Positions 36,325 to 43,700 of a stretch of DNA of 46,611 bases are shown in pieces. This DNA comes from an uncultured Alphaproteobacteria bacterium (GTDB lineage: Bacteria; Pseudomonadota; Alphaproteobacteria; HIMB59; GCA-002718135): contig CACPNW010000010.1 of assembly GCA_902635455.1 (NCBI GenBank), positions 1 to 46,611 of the forward strand. The letters run 5' to 3'. Numbering within the stretch: position 1 is the stretch's first letter; each line of letters begins with the position of its first letter. Position numbers and translations under genes: made by a program. Under the pieces are notes generated by a model. It searched no databases and was not told the origin of the DNA. It was given only the letters and a program-made list of their open reading frames with translations.

Positions 36325-36364
36325 ATTTAACTTAACACATCATATTTTATATGTTAAATTAAAT
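36325..36364. promoter_or_regulatory. Imperfect 16-bp inverted repeat in a divergent promoter region
   Basis: ATTTAACTTAACACAT, eight bases, ATATGTTAAATTAAAT: 14 of 16 positions pair. It fills the space between the starts of the HEXXH gene (36320) and the flavodoxin-fold reductase (36379). It could be an operator for a dimeric regulator of either gene. It is AT-rich in an AT-rich genome, so chance is a real alternative. Confidence 0.35.
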
Positions 36365-36378
36365 CTTAAAAATATTAA

Positions 36379-36987
36379 ATGAAGAAAATTTGTATTATTT
36401 TCGGACATCACAATTCAAAAAGTTCTTTTAATGCTGCTATTAGAGATACATTTATAGATGAGGCTAAAAAGCATGGTCATCAAATAGATTTAATAAATTT
36501 ATTTGAAGAAAAAGAACAGCTACCTTTTTATAATTCTGACTTTAATCCACCTCCTAAAATAGTTTTGGATTATAGAAAACGGTTAGAAAATTCTGATATT
36601 ATGTTTTTAATAGGTGCATGCCACAATTTAAGACTTAATTCCATTTTAGAAAATTGGGTTGATTGGGTTCTACATCCTAAATGGTTCTTTACTTATAGAT
36701 CAATAATCCCTGAAAGTAAGTTTTTTAAAAATTATGGATTTCCTGTGCCTGGAGCAATGAAAGGTAAACTTGGAATAGTATCCATTACTTATGGCGGTCC
36801 TATGATCACTTATTTTAATTTTTCACTTTTTGATAATATTCCTTACAGAAGAATTAAGAAATCAGTTTTTCAATTAGGTGGATTAAAAACTAAATACATA
36901 AGGTTCTATTCTGTTTTACCTACAATGCAAAAAAAAGAGTTTGAACATCATATGAAAAAAGTTAAAAAATTAGCAAGAAGTATATAA
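36379..36987 (+). CDS. Flavodoxin-fold NAD(P)H oxidoreductase (quinone reductase-like)
   Basis: A 202-residue protein of the NAD(P)H dehydrogenase (quinone)/flavodoxin-like family. The FMN-binding start KKICIIFGHHNSKSSFNAAI, the middle IMFLIGACHNLRLNSILENW (W.lPailK.wiD-type position), and PGAMKGKLGIVSITYGGP match KefF/MdaB-like reductases. It would reduce quinones or other electrophiles with NAD(P)H in the cytoplasm. The sequence HPKWFFTYR replaces the usual ..G.af.y. segment. Stands alone; followed by the short tRNA-Arg-like repeat at 36991-37002. Confidence 0.82.
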   Translation: MKKICIIFGHHNSKSSFNAAIRDTFIDEAKKHGHQIDLINLFEEKEQLPFYNSDFNPPPKIVLDYRKRLENSDIMFLIGACHNLRLNSILENWVDWVLHPKWFFTYRSIIPESKFFKNYGFPVPGAMKGKLGIVSITYGGPMITYFNFSLFDNIPYRRIKKSVFQLGGLKTKYIRFYSVLPTMQKKEFEHHMKKVKKLARSI

Positions 36988-37014
36988 TCTTTGGCACGCC
37001 CGTAAAAAAAATTA

Positions 37015-37203
37015 TTAACCCAATTTTATTAAGTTTTCTTTATTCATTAAAATAGGCCTCCCATCATGAGCGGTATTCAAAGGGTAGTAACCATTTTCAT
37101 CTTTTGCGCATAGTGTTAGACCTTTTCTTTTATCTTTTCCTAAATTTACTTCCATTTCTACTATAACAAGTTTTATTTCTTCTAATTCCTTAAGTATTTT
37201 CAT
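37015..37203 (-). CDS. Small hypothetical protein (62 residues)
   Basis: A 62-residue protein I do not recognise. It begins MKILKELEEIKLVIVEMEV, has a basic middle (GKDKRKGLTLCAK) and ends NTAHDGRPILMNKENLIKLG; it looks like a small cytoplasmic alpha/beta protein with one cysteine. An excellent ribosome-binding site (AAGGAG, 6 bases before ATG) supports translation. It lies downstream of tRNA-Arg on the same strand, between the tRNA's terminator and a partial copy of the tRNA 3' end, so it could be a passenger of an old tRNA-targeted insertion. Confidence 0.55.
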   Translation of the reverse strand: MKILKELEEIKLVIVEMEVNLGKDKRKGLTLCAKDENGYYPLNTAHDGRPILMNKENLIKLG

Positions 37204-37254
37204 TTTTCTCCTTTTTAAAATATAAAAAAATTAACTACCAGTCTGAATCATTAG

Positions 37255-37276
37255 AAAAAAACACTCTTGCGTTTTT
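37255..37276 (-). terminator. Terminator downstream of tRNA-Arg
   Basis: On the minus strand: AAAAACGC, loop AAGA, GTGTTTTTTT, an 8-pair stem with one G-U ending in a T-run. It starts about a dozen bases after the encoded CCA of the tRNA and fits its intrinsic terminator. Confidence 0.65.
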
Positions 37277-37288
37277 TACTACTTTACT

Positions 37289-37365
37289 TGGCGCGCCCGA
37301 GAAGAGTCGAACTCCTAACCTCCAGATCCGTAGTCTGGCGCTCTATCCAATTGAGCTACGGGCGC
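37289..37365 (-). tRNA. tRNA-Arg (anticodon ACG)
   Basis: A complete 77-base cloverleaf on the minus strand: acceptor GCGCCCG/CGGGCGC, D-arm with AGCTC...GAGC, anticodon stem CCAGA/TCTGG around the loop CTACGGA (anticodon ACG, read as ICG, decoding CGU/CGC/CGA), T-arm with GTTCGACTC, discriminator G and encoded CCA. Confidence 0.97.
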
Positions 37366-37420
37366 TTCTTAATTTTTATTAAAAAATTATATTCTATTGT
37401 TAATAAGTAAATTTAACTCA

Positions 37421-37449
37421 TTGACAAATTAAATCTTAATTGTTTTAAA
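37421..37449 (+). promoter_or_regulatory. Possible sigma70 promoter for the cytochrome/FCSD genes
   Basis: A perfect TTGACA (37421-37426), a 17-base spacer, then TTTAAA (37444-37449), which is a weak -10. It lies 8 bases before the cytochrome ATG, so the message would be nearly leaderless. Supported only by the -35 match and spacing. Confidence 0.4.
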
Positions 37450-37457
37450 TCGTAAAT

Positions 37458-37802
37458 ATGAAAATATTATTATTTGTAATCTTTTTGCTAATATCTGTTT
37501 GCAAATTTGCATTTTCAGAGGAACAACAAATTTCAGATGAGCAAGAAATTATTGCAATGGGTGATATAGAATATGGAGAATATTTAGGTTCTGAATGTGC
37601 GGCATGTCATCATCAGTCAGGAGCAAGTGAAGGTATTCCTTCAATTCACGGTATGGATGCAGAAGTTTTCGTTACTTTAATGCTTGCGTACAGATCAAAA
37701 TTAATGGAAAATCCTGTTATGCAAATGATCGCTGGGAGACTTAATAATGAACAAATTGGCTCATTAGCCCTTTATTTTAGTAAATTAGAACCACCAAAAT
37801 GA
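37458..37802 (+). CDS. c-type cytochrome, flavocytochrome c sulfide dehydrogenase small subunit (FccA/SoxE-like)
   Basis: A 114-residue periplasmic cytochrome. MKILLFVIFLLISVCKFAFS is a signal peptide, and the haem site CAACH is at C47-C50-H51. The following GIPSIHGMDAEVF, MLAYRSKLMENPVMQMIAGRL (axial Met) and ALYFSKLEPPK match the monohaem subunit that pairs with FCSD flavoproteins. It accepts electrons from the flavoprotein encoded 69 bases downstream and passes them to the respiratory chain. Gene order (cytochrome then flavoprotein) is typical. Confidence 0.88.
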   Translation: MKILLFVIFLLISVCKFAFSEEQQISDEQEIIAMGDIEYGEYLGSECAACHHQSGASEGIPSIHGMDAEVFVTLMLAYRSKLMENPVMQMIAGRLNNEQIGSLALYFSKLEPPK

Positions 37803-37871
37803 TCATATTTCCATTTACTTAAGGTTAAAAGCTGATAACATCTCTGCAGTTAATTTATTGGGGAGAACAAA

Positions 37872-39140
37872 ATGTCAAAAATTTCAAGACGTCTTTTTAA
37901 TACAGGTCTTGCTGCTGCCTCAGTTGGAACACTTGCATTTCCATCTATTTCACTTGGTGCATTACCAAGAGTTGTAGTTATTGGAGGAGGAGCAGGTGGT
38001 GCAACCGCAGCAAGGTACATCGCTAAAGACTCTAATGGTGGAGTTCATGTTACACTAGTTGAGGCATCAAAACGATATTACACATGCTTTTTTTCTAATA
38101 TTTATTTAGGTGGATTTCGAAATTATGGTTCGATAGGGCATAATTACTACGGTCTAGCTGTAAACCAAGGTGTTAATGTTGTTCATGAGTGGGCTGTTTC
38201 AGTTGATCCAGCTGCTAGAATGGTGAAGTTAGGTTCTGGAAATACAATTCCATATGATAAACTTGTTGTTTCACCTGGAATTGATCTTAAATATGATTCT
38301 ATCAATGGATACTCTGCTGGAGTCCAAGATAAAATGCCTCACGCATGGAAGTCTGGTACGCAGGTACAGTTATTGAGAAATCAGGTTATGAATATGAAAC
38401 AAGGTGGAACTTTTGTAATGGTTCCTCCCCCTAATCCATATAGATGTCCTCCTGGACCATATGAAAGAGTGTCTATGATCGCTCATCAATTTAAACAATC
38501 TAATCCTACAGGAAAAATTGTTATTTTAGATCCTAAACCTAAATTTTCGAAACAAGGTTTGTTTGAGGCGGGATGGCAAAAACACTATCCAGGAATGATA
38601 GAGTGGATTAGTTCAGATACTCATGGTGGGCTTAAAAATATAAATGCTTCTACGATGGAGTTTGAAACAGATTTAGATACATTTAAAGCTGACGCTGCTT
38701 GTGTTGTCCCAGCTCAAAAAGCTGGAGCTATTGCAATGGCGGCGGGTGTTAACGATGGTGACTGGTGTCCTATTGTTCCTGCATCAATGCAGTCTAAAGC
38801 AGATGAAAATATTTATGTTTTAGGTGATGCATCTGTTGCCAAATCAATGCCTAAGTCTGGTTTTTCAGCCAACAGCCAAGCTAAAGTAGCAGCTAATCAT
38901 ATCAGAGGTGCTTTGACAGGAAGTAAAGTATTTGATGCTCGTTATTCAAATACTTGCTGGTCACTGATTGCACCTGATGATGATGTTAAAGTTGGTGCGA
39001 GTTATGTTGCTGGTGCAGAAGCTATTGATGTTGAAAGTAAATTTATTTCACAAGCTGATGACAGTAGTGAAACAAGAGCAGCTAACTATCAAGAATCTAT
39101 AGATTGGTATAATGGTATAACTGCTGATATGTTTTCATAA
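37872..39140 (+). CDS. fccB: Flavocytochrome c sulfide dehydrogenase flavoprotein (FccB/SoxF)
   Basis: A 422-residue periplasmic flavoprotein. The N-terminus SRRLFNTGLAAASVG is a Tat signal. [19 protein letters not shown] is the FAD motif. C72 in SKRYYTCFFSN fits the covalent FAD cysteine, and C192 (NPYRCPPGPYERV) and C362 (YSNTCWSLIAPDDD) fit the redox disulfide pair known from Allochromatium FCSD. It oxidises sulfide to sulfur/polysulfide. A strong GGGGAG ribosome-binding site precedes the ATG. It converges with soxB across a hairpin terminator. The symbol could equally be soxF. Confidence 0.93.
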   Translation: MSKISRRLFNTGLAAASVGTLAFPSISLGALPRVVVIGGGAGGATAARYIAKDSNGGVHVTLVEASKRYYTCFFSNIYLGGFRNYGSIGHNYYGLAVNQGVNVVHEWAVSVDPAARMVKLGSGNTIPYDKLVVSPGIDLKYDSINGYSAGVQDKMPHAWKSGTQVQLLRNQVMNMKQGGTFVMVPPPNPYRCPPGPYERVSMIAHQFKQSNPTGKIVILDPKPKFSKQGLFEAGWQKHYPGMIEWISSDTHGGLKNINASTMEFETDLDTFKADAACVVPAQKAGAIAMAAGVNDGDWCPIVPASMQSKADENIYVLGDASVAKSMPKSGFSANSQAKVAANHIRGALTGSKVFDARYSNTCWSLIAPDDDVKVGASYVAGAEAIDVESKFISQADDSSETRAANYQESIDWYNGITADMFS

Positions 39141-39166
39141 AAATTTTTAATTAATAGAAATAGATA

Positions 39167-39187
39167 AAGGCGGCTAATAGCCGCCTT
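39167..39187. terminator. Bidirectional terminator between fccB and soxB
   Basis: A GC-rich hairpin AAGGCGGCT / AGCCGCCTT with a two- to three-base loop, followed by TTTTTT on the plus strand and preceded by AAA-rich sequence. It ends both the flavoprotein gene and the sox operon. Confidence 0.92.
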
Positions 39188-39189
39188 TT

Positions 39190-40875
39190 TTAAATTCCCT
39201 TAATTTCTACTGGATTGTTATGTTTTGGTTTGATAATTTTTTCACCTGAAACATAATCTTCTAATAGTTTATAAATAGGAGGTCCTTCCACTTCAGGATT
39301 TATTGATCCCCAACCTCCTATAGTATATTTTTTTTGTGATTCAATTTTTTCACCAGTAGATAGTTTTAAATCACTTATCCTATTTCCCATTGTGTTTTTA
39401 GGCTGGCAAGTATATGTCATTCCTCCAACTCTAACCATATCACCACCTTGCTGGAAAAAAGGGTCAGGATTAAAAATATTATCACATACGTCTTCTAAAA
39501 GATTTTTTATAGTCTCACCATTCATTTCAGTTCTGTATACTTCTGGATAATTCATTGAAGTTTGCGAATAAATATCATCAATAGTTATTTTTTGCCCTGG
39601 CAATAAAGTTGTTCCCCATCTAAAACCAGGGCTTAATGAAATTTCTGTATCCCTTTCCTGAATAATTGCATCACAAATAACACTATCCCAAGGTCCACCA
39701 AAATTACCTCTTCTGTAAAGTAAAGTTTCAGCTTGACCAACTACACGATTACATTCTTCCTCATATGGTTCTCTAATTTTATCAATCAATCTAGTCATTT
39801 CTGGATCAGGTTGAATTATATCTGAAAAAATAGGTATTAAATTTGATGAGAAATCAACAACTTTGCCATTGTCAATTTTTAGGTCAATTCTGCCTAAATA
39901 TTTGCCATGAGATCCAGATGAAAGAAGCAAAGTATTTTTAATCTTTATTGCTCTTGGAATTGCATCATGAGTATGTCCAGTTAATATAACATCAACATTA
40001 TCTAGAATAGAAGCTAATTTCTGATCTACATCGAAACCATTATGAGATAATAAAACCACTACTTCAGCGCCATTCTTCTTTGCTTTATTTATATTTTTTT
40101 GAATGATTTCAGGTCTAATTCCAAAAGACCAACCATCAACCAAGTAACTTGGATTAGCAATAGGAGTATATGGGAAGTGTTGCCCAATAACTGCAACATT
40201 AACACCCCCTTTTTCAAAATATGAAGTGCTTTCAAAGACAGGTTCATCCCATTCTGTATCAAAAACATTTCCCCCCAGAAATGGAAAATTAATTTTATCG
40301 ATTAGTTCACTAAGTCGTTCTTGGCCAAGCGTAAACTCCCAATGCCCTACCATAGCATCTGGTTTTAAGAGGTTCATTGCTTCTAACATATCCTCCCCTT
40401 GAGTTTTGAGAGAAGTGAATGAACCTTGCCATGTGTCGCCACCATCTAATAAAAGTACTTTGTCCTCTCCTCTTTCTGCCCTGATTTTTTTAATCAAGCT
40501 GGCTGTTCTATCTAATCCTCCAAGCTTGCCGTACTCTCTAGCTAATGGAACGTAATCCAGCATAGTATGTGCGTAAGCAAGTGGCGTGTTGGGTTCAATG
40601 CCAAAATAATCTAAAAAAACTTTTCCAACAAGATGAGGGGGAATACCCTCGTATTTTCCAATTCCAAAATTTTCTGATGGCGGTCTAAAAAAAACAGGTT
40701 TAAGTTGACCATGTATATCAGTTATATGCAATAAAGTAATTTGACCTTTTGAGTCAAATTTTAAAAGATCATTTTCAGAAATTTCTTGTTTAGCAGCAAC
40801 GGCACTCCAACTTTTTCCACCAATCAACATTGCTGTAATTGTAGCTAATTGAAGAAATTCTCGCCTCGATTGCAT
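39190..40875 (-). CDS. soxB: Thiosulfohydrolase SoxB (sulfur oxidation)
   Basis: A 561-residue periplasmic enzyme. MQSRREFLQLATITAML is a Tat signal. Metallophosphatase motifs that bind the two Mn ions are present: TLLHITDIHGQL near residue 50, LLDGGDTWQGS, GHWEFTLGQE, VVLLSHNGFDVDQ and ILTGHTHDA. The C-terminal 5'-nucleotidase-like domain follows (PGFRWGTTLLPG, GGMTYTCQP). It hydrolyses sulfate from SoxY-bound cysteine S-thiosulfonate. Last gene of the operon, 29 bases after soxD. Family length (about 560) is normal. Confidence 0.96.
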   Translation of the reverse strand: MQSRREFLQLATITAMLIGGKSWSAVAAKQEISENDLLKFDSKGQITLLHITDIHGQLKPVFFRPPSENFGIGKYEGIPPHLVGKVFLDYFGIEPNTPLAYAHTMLDYVPLAREYGKLGGLDRTASLIKKIRAERGEDKVLLLDGGDTWQGSFTSLKTQGEDMLEAMNLLKPDAMVGHWEFTLGQERLSELIDKINFPFLGGNVFDTEWDEPVFESTSYFEKGGVNVAVIGQHFPYTPIANPSYLVDGWSFGIRPEIIQKNINKAKKNGAEVVVLLSHNGFDVDQKLASILDNVDVILTGHTHDAIPRAIKIKNTLLLSSGSHGKYLGRIDLKIDNGKVVDFSSNLIPIFSDIIQPDPEMTRLIDKIREPYEEECNRVVGQAETLLYRRGNFGGPWDSVICDAIIQERDTEISLSPGFRWGTTLLPGQKITIDDIYSQTSMNYPEVYRTEMNGETIKNLLEDVCDNIFNPDPFFQQGGDMVRVGGMTYTCQPKNTMGNRISDLKLSTGEKIESQKKYTIGGWGSINPEVEGPPIYKLLEDYVSGEKIIKPKHNNPVEIKGI

Positions 40876-40904
40876 TATGTTACCTAAATAATTGCCTTTA
40901 ATTA

Positions 40905-41543
40905 CTATTCGTCTTCTGGAGTTACATCAATATCTCTAGCTTTTCCAATAATTTTTGTAGATACTTGACAATCACTCATGCAAGGGTTTCCTTGTGTATT
41001 AATGATATCTGGTCTTGGATCAGGCAGTAAAAAACCATCTCTATTTGGCATCTCTATGTCACCAATATTTTTATCTGATAAAACAAAATCTTCTGCGATT
41101 ATGTCACCCATATATAAGAGATAGGCTACAATTCCATAAGTTTCATCATAGGATAGGGATTGCGCAGCACCATATGGCATTGCTCTGTAAATATAATCAT
41201 ACATTGTAGATGCATAGGGCCAGTAACTTGTAGTAGTTTTCTCTGGATCATGTGAAGCTAAACTGCCTTCACCTCCAACAAGTGGAGGCCACCTATCTGC
41301 CCCTTCACCAAAATCACCATGGCATGCTGCGCATTGTTCAGCGTATATTTCTTCTCCAAATAAAGCAGTCCCACTTCCAATTGGTGTATCCAATCCATCA
41401 GGTCTTACATCAATATCCCATCCTGCAACTTCTTCTTTTGAAGCAATCTGACCTAAATTGAATTTTCTATCACTAGCAATAGTTGTACTCGCTAAAAAGA
41501 TTATTAATGAAAAGCTTAGTATACATCTACCCAAGCCTGACAT
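40905..41543 (-). CDS. soxD: SoxD-like c-type cytochrome of sulfane dehydrogenase (monohaem)
   Basis: A 212-residue periplasmic cytochrome. I start at ATG 41543, with GGAAAGG ahead, rather than at TTG 41549. The signal peptide is at residues 1-24 and the single haem site CAACH at C71-H75. Then WPPLVGGEGSLASHDPEKT, AMPYGAAQSLSYDETYGIVA and NPCMSDCQ are SoxD signatures. It transfers electrons from the SoxC molybdenum centre. Paracoccus SoxD is about 380 residues with two haems; this one has only the first. It overlaps soxC by 17 bases, which supports a SoxCD complex. Confidence 0.88.
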   Translation of the reverse strand: MSGLGRCILSFSLIIFLASTTIASDRKFNLGQIASKEEVAGWDIDVRPDGLDTPIGSGTALFGEEIYAEQCAACHGDFGEGADRWPPLVGGEGSLASHDPEKTTTSYWPYASTMYDYIYRAMPYGAAQSLSYDETYGIVAYLLYMGDIIAEDFVLSDKNIGDIEMPNRDGFLLPDPRPDIINTQGNPCMSDCQVSTKIIGKARDIDVTPEDE

Positions 41544-42813
41544 TATCAACCTTTCCGTTTTTAGAAACTAGCCAAGTTGCTATTGAATTATTATGATAAA
41601 TTGAATTCACACCTCTGATTTTTTGAAGTTCACCAATAGTTGGTTGGACATAATTTGTCTCATCAATTGCTCTTGATTGTAACAATAATTCCTCACCGTT
41701 CCATTCAAATGGTAAAGTAAATCTAGTTAATGATTTACTTAAAACGGGTGAATGAAGTTGGGCAGTTTTCCAATTCTTGCCACCATCAATAGAAACATCT
41801 ACACGTTTAATTTTACCTCTACCTGACCAAGCAAGACCTCTTAATTGATGCACTCCTTTTGAAAGTATTGGTTTTTCAGGACTTGGAGAAGTTATGACTG
41901 ATTTAGCATCCATAACCCAGGTAAACATTCTAGCTTTTCCACTTGTTAACAAATCTGTATATTTAGAGGTTTCTTCTCTAGTCAAGTAAGGTTTGTCACC
42001 AAACTCTAGTCTTCTAATCCATTTGACCCACATATTACCTTCCCAACCAGGAACTACGAGGCGCGCTGGATAACCTTGTTCAGGTCTTAATGCTTCTCCA
42101 TTCATTGCCCATGCAATGATACAATCATCTAAAATTTTTTCTATGGGAATAGAGCGTGTCATTCCTGATGAATCACTTCCTTCAGCTAAAACCCACTTGG
42201 CTTTATCTTTTAACCCTGTCTCTAAAAGAAGATCTGATAATTTAACACCTGTGTATTGAACGTTATGAACCATTCCAAATGTGTATTGGCAGCCATTTAA
42301 TTGAGATCCTTTCCATTCCATCCCACCATTTGCAGCACACTCAAGAAAGTAAAATTTATTTGTTTGAGGAAAGCGTTTTAAGTCATCAAGAGTAAATATC
42401 ATTTCTCGATCTACCAAACCATTGATCATCAATCTAAAGTCTTGTGGATTAATAACTGCAACACCTCCATGATGTCTTTCAAAGCATAGACCATTAGGTG
42501 TTACAAATCCTTCAAGATCTTGTAATGGGGTAAAATTGACTGAAGATTCAGCACTTGCTGTAAGCCACTCAACATTTCTTCTAATGACATGTCCTTCAAA
42601 TTCCGAAGGCATACCGTAAGGATTTACATCAACTCCGTCACCAAGGTATTGTGTCCACTCCGGTAGGTTTGGTGGTAAGTTTTCAGAATTTGCTTCTTGT
42701 GATAAAAGGTTTTTTGGAGCCAATGAAATAGCTCCAATACTTGAGGCGCCAATTATTAACTTTCTTCGATTAAGTTTAAGGTTGGATACTTCATTTTTTT
42801 TATTTTTTTTCAC
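41527..42813 (-). CDS. soxC: Sulfane dehydrogenase SoxC (molybdopterin subunit)
   Basis: A 428-residue periplasmic enzyme of the sulfite oxidase family. The N-terminus has a Tat-like NRRKLIIGASSIGAISLAP. The Mo-pterin domain carries FYFLECAANGGMEW with the molybdenum ligand C159, and ARLVVPGWEGNMWVKWIRRL. The C-terminal dimerisation domain is Ig-like (ISVDGGKNWKTA-type block). SoxCD oxidises the sulfane sulfur on SoxYZ, releasing six electrons, so its presence predicts complete thiosulfate oxidation without sulfur globules. soxZ is 2 bases upstream. Confidence 0.95.
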   Translation of the reverse strand: MKKNKKNEVSNLKLNRRKLIIGASSIGAISLAPKNLLSQEANSENLPPNLPEWTQYLGDGVDVNPYGMPSEFEGHVIRRNVEWLTASAESSVNFTPLQDLEGFVTPNGLCFERHHGGVAVINPQDFRLMINGLVDREMIFTLDDLKRFPQTNKFYFLECAANGGMEWKGSQLNGCQYTFGMVHNVQYTGVKLSDLLLETGLKDKAKWVLAEGSDSSGMTRSIPIEKILDDCIIAWAMNGEALRPEQGYPARLVVPGWEGNMWVKWIRRLEFGDKPYLTREETSKYTDLLTSGKARMFTWVMDAKSVITSPSPEKPILSKGVHQLRGLAWSGRGKIKRVDVSIDGGKNWKTAQLHSPVLSKSLTRFTLPFEWNGEELLLQSRAIDETNYVQPTIGELQKIRGVNSIYHNNSIATWLVSKNGKVDNVRLG

Positions 42814-42815
42814 TA

Positions 42816-43142
42816 TTAAGAAACAACCATATTTTTTGAGATTGAATATATTTCCCCATTATCGTCTATCCATTCTAAATCAAATGTACCACTTTCTTTG
42901 GCTTTATATTGAAAACTAATATACGGGTTTGTTGATATAGACGGCTCAAGATTCATCTGAAAAATCTCTTTTCCATTAAATTTTGCACTAAAAGAATTAA
43001 TTATGTGTCTTGGTATTGTTTGACCATCAGCATCTTTCATTCTACCGCTATGCATAGGGTGTCTTATTAATGTTTTAATTTCAACAATCTCATCAATAGA
43101 TGCTTCCTTAGGTACTTTTACTCTTGGTTTAATTGAAGACAT
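42816..43142 (-). CDS. soxZ: Thiosulfate-carrier subunit SoxZ
   Basis: A 108-residue periplasmic protein without a signal peptide. It is an immunoglobulin-like fold with RVKVPKEASIDEIVEIKTLI, HPMHSGRMKDADGQTIPRHI and NSFSAKFNGKEIF, the conserved SoxZ core. In the known system it is exported as a complex with SoxY and helps orient the swinging arm. It lies 14 bases after soxY. Confidence 0.95.
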   Translation of the reverse strand: MSSIKPRVKVPKEASIDEIVEIKTLIRHPMHSGRMKDADGQTIPRHIINSFSAKFNGKEIFQMNLEPSISTNPYISFQYKAKESGTFDLEWIDDNGEIYSISKNMVVS

Positions 43143-43156
43143 AATTACTCCTTATA

Positions 43157-43621
43157 TTATCCACCACATCCGCCAATTGTGACTTTTACTTTTGCATTGG
43201 TCATGAGAAATTGACCATTATTATTTTCAGCCAATAAATAAACATTCTGTGTTTTTGATAATCGCATTTTAGTTGTTGCAGAACATGATCCCATGACTGG
43301 TGTGAAAGAGAATTTTGCAACATTTGGTGAAGGGTTTCCGTCTGCTAAAATATAAACAGTTTTAATATGATCTGACTCAGTCATAGGGCTGTCCATTTCA
43401 AAACTAACTTTTACCTGATTACCATTTTCGGCAATTTCTGGTAAGTCTAAATAAATATCACTTTCAATTGCCCCAATTCCCTCTGTAATTTCATTTATTC
43501 TGTTTAAAGCTTGGTTAGATTGAGCAAATGATATTGAAGGAAGAATTGCTGTCCCTGTAAAACCAGCAATAAGTTGCAATGCATTTCTTCTTGAAATTCT
43601 TCTTAACTTTTTTAACTTCAT
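43157..43621 (-). CDS. soxY: Sulfur carrier subunit SoxY
   Basis: A 154-residue periplasmic protein with a Tat signal (ISRRNALQLIAGFTGTAIL) and the C-terminal swinging arm ending VTIGGCGG, where C152 is the sulfur-carrying cysteine. The middle is the SoxY Ig fold (VKVSFEMDSPMTESDHIKTV, KFSFTPVMGSCSATTKMRLS). SoxYZ carries all sulfur intermediates between SoxXA, SoxB and SoxCD. SoxX and SoxA are not next to it. GAGG lies 7 bases before the ATG. Confidence 0.96.
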   Translation of the reverse strand: MKLKKLRRISRRNALQLIAGFTGTAILPSISFAQSNQALNRINEITEGIGAIESDIYLDLPEIAENGNQVKVSFEMDSPMTESDHIKTVYILADGNPSPNVAKFSFTPVMGSCSATTKMRLSKTQNVYLLAENNNGQFLMTNAKVKVTIGGCGG

Positions 43622-43700
43622 TGATATCCTCGTTGATTATAAAGAAAGTAAATATTTAATATATTATTTAATATTAAATTTATTGAAATCAATCAAATAC

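Noticed and set aside
39190-41543. Reading soxB/soxD here as duplicates of the sarcosine oxidase subunits at 6.4-8 kb
   Set aside because: They share names only; these have metallophosphatase and haem-c motifs and belong to sulfur oxidation.
40905-42813. A frameshift between soxC and soxD because of their overlap
   Set aside because: Both proteins are complete; the 17-base overlap is ordinary translational coupling with its own GGAAAGG site.
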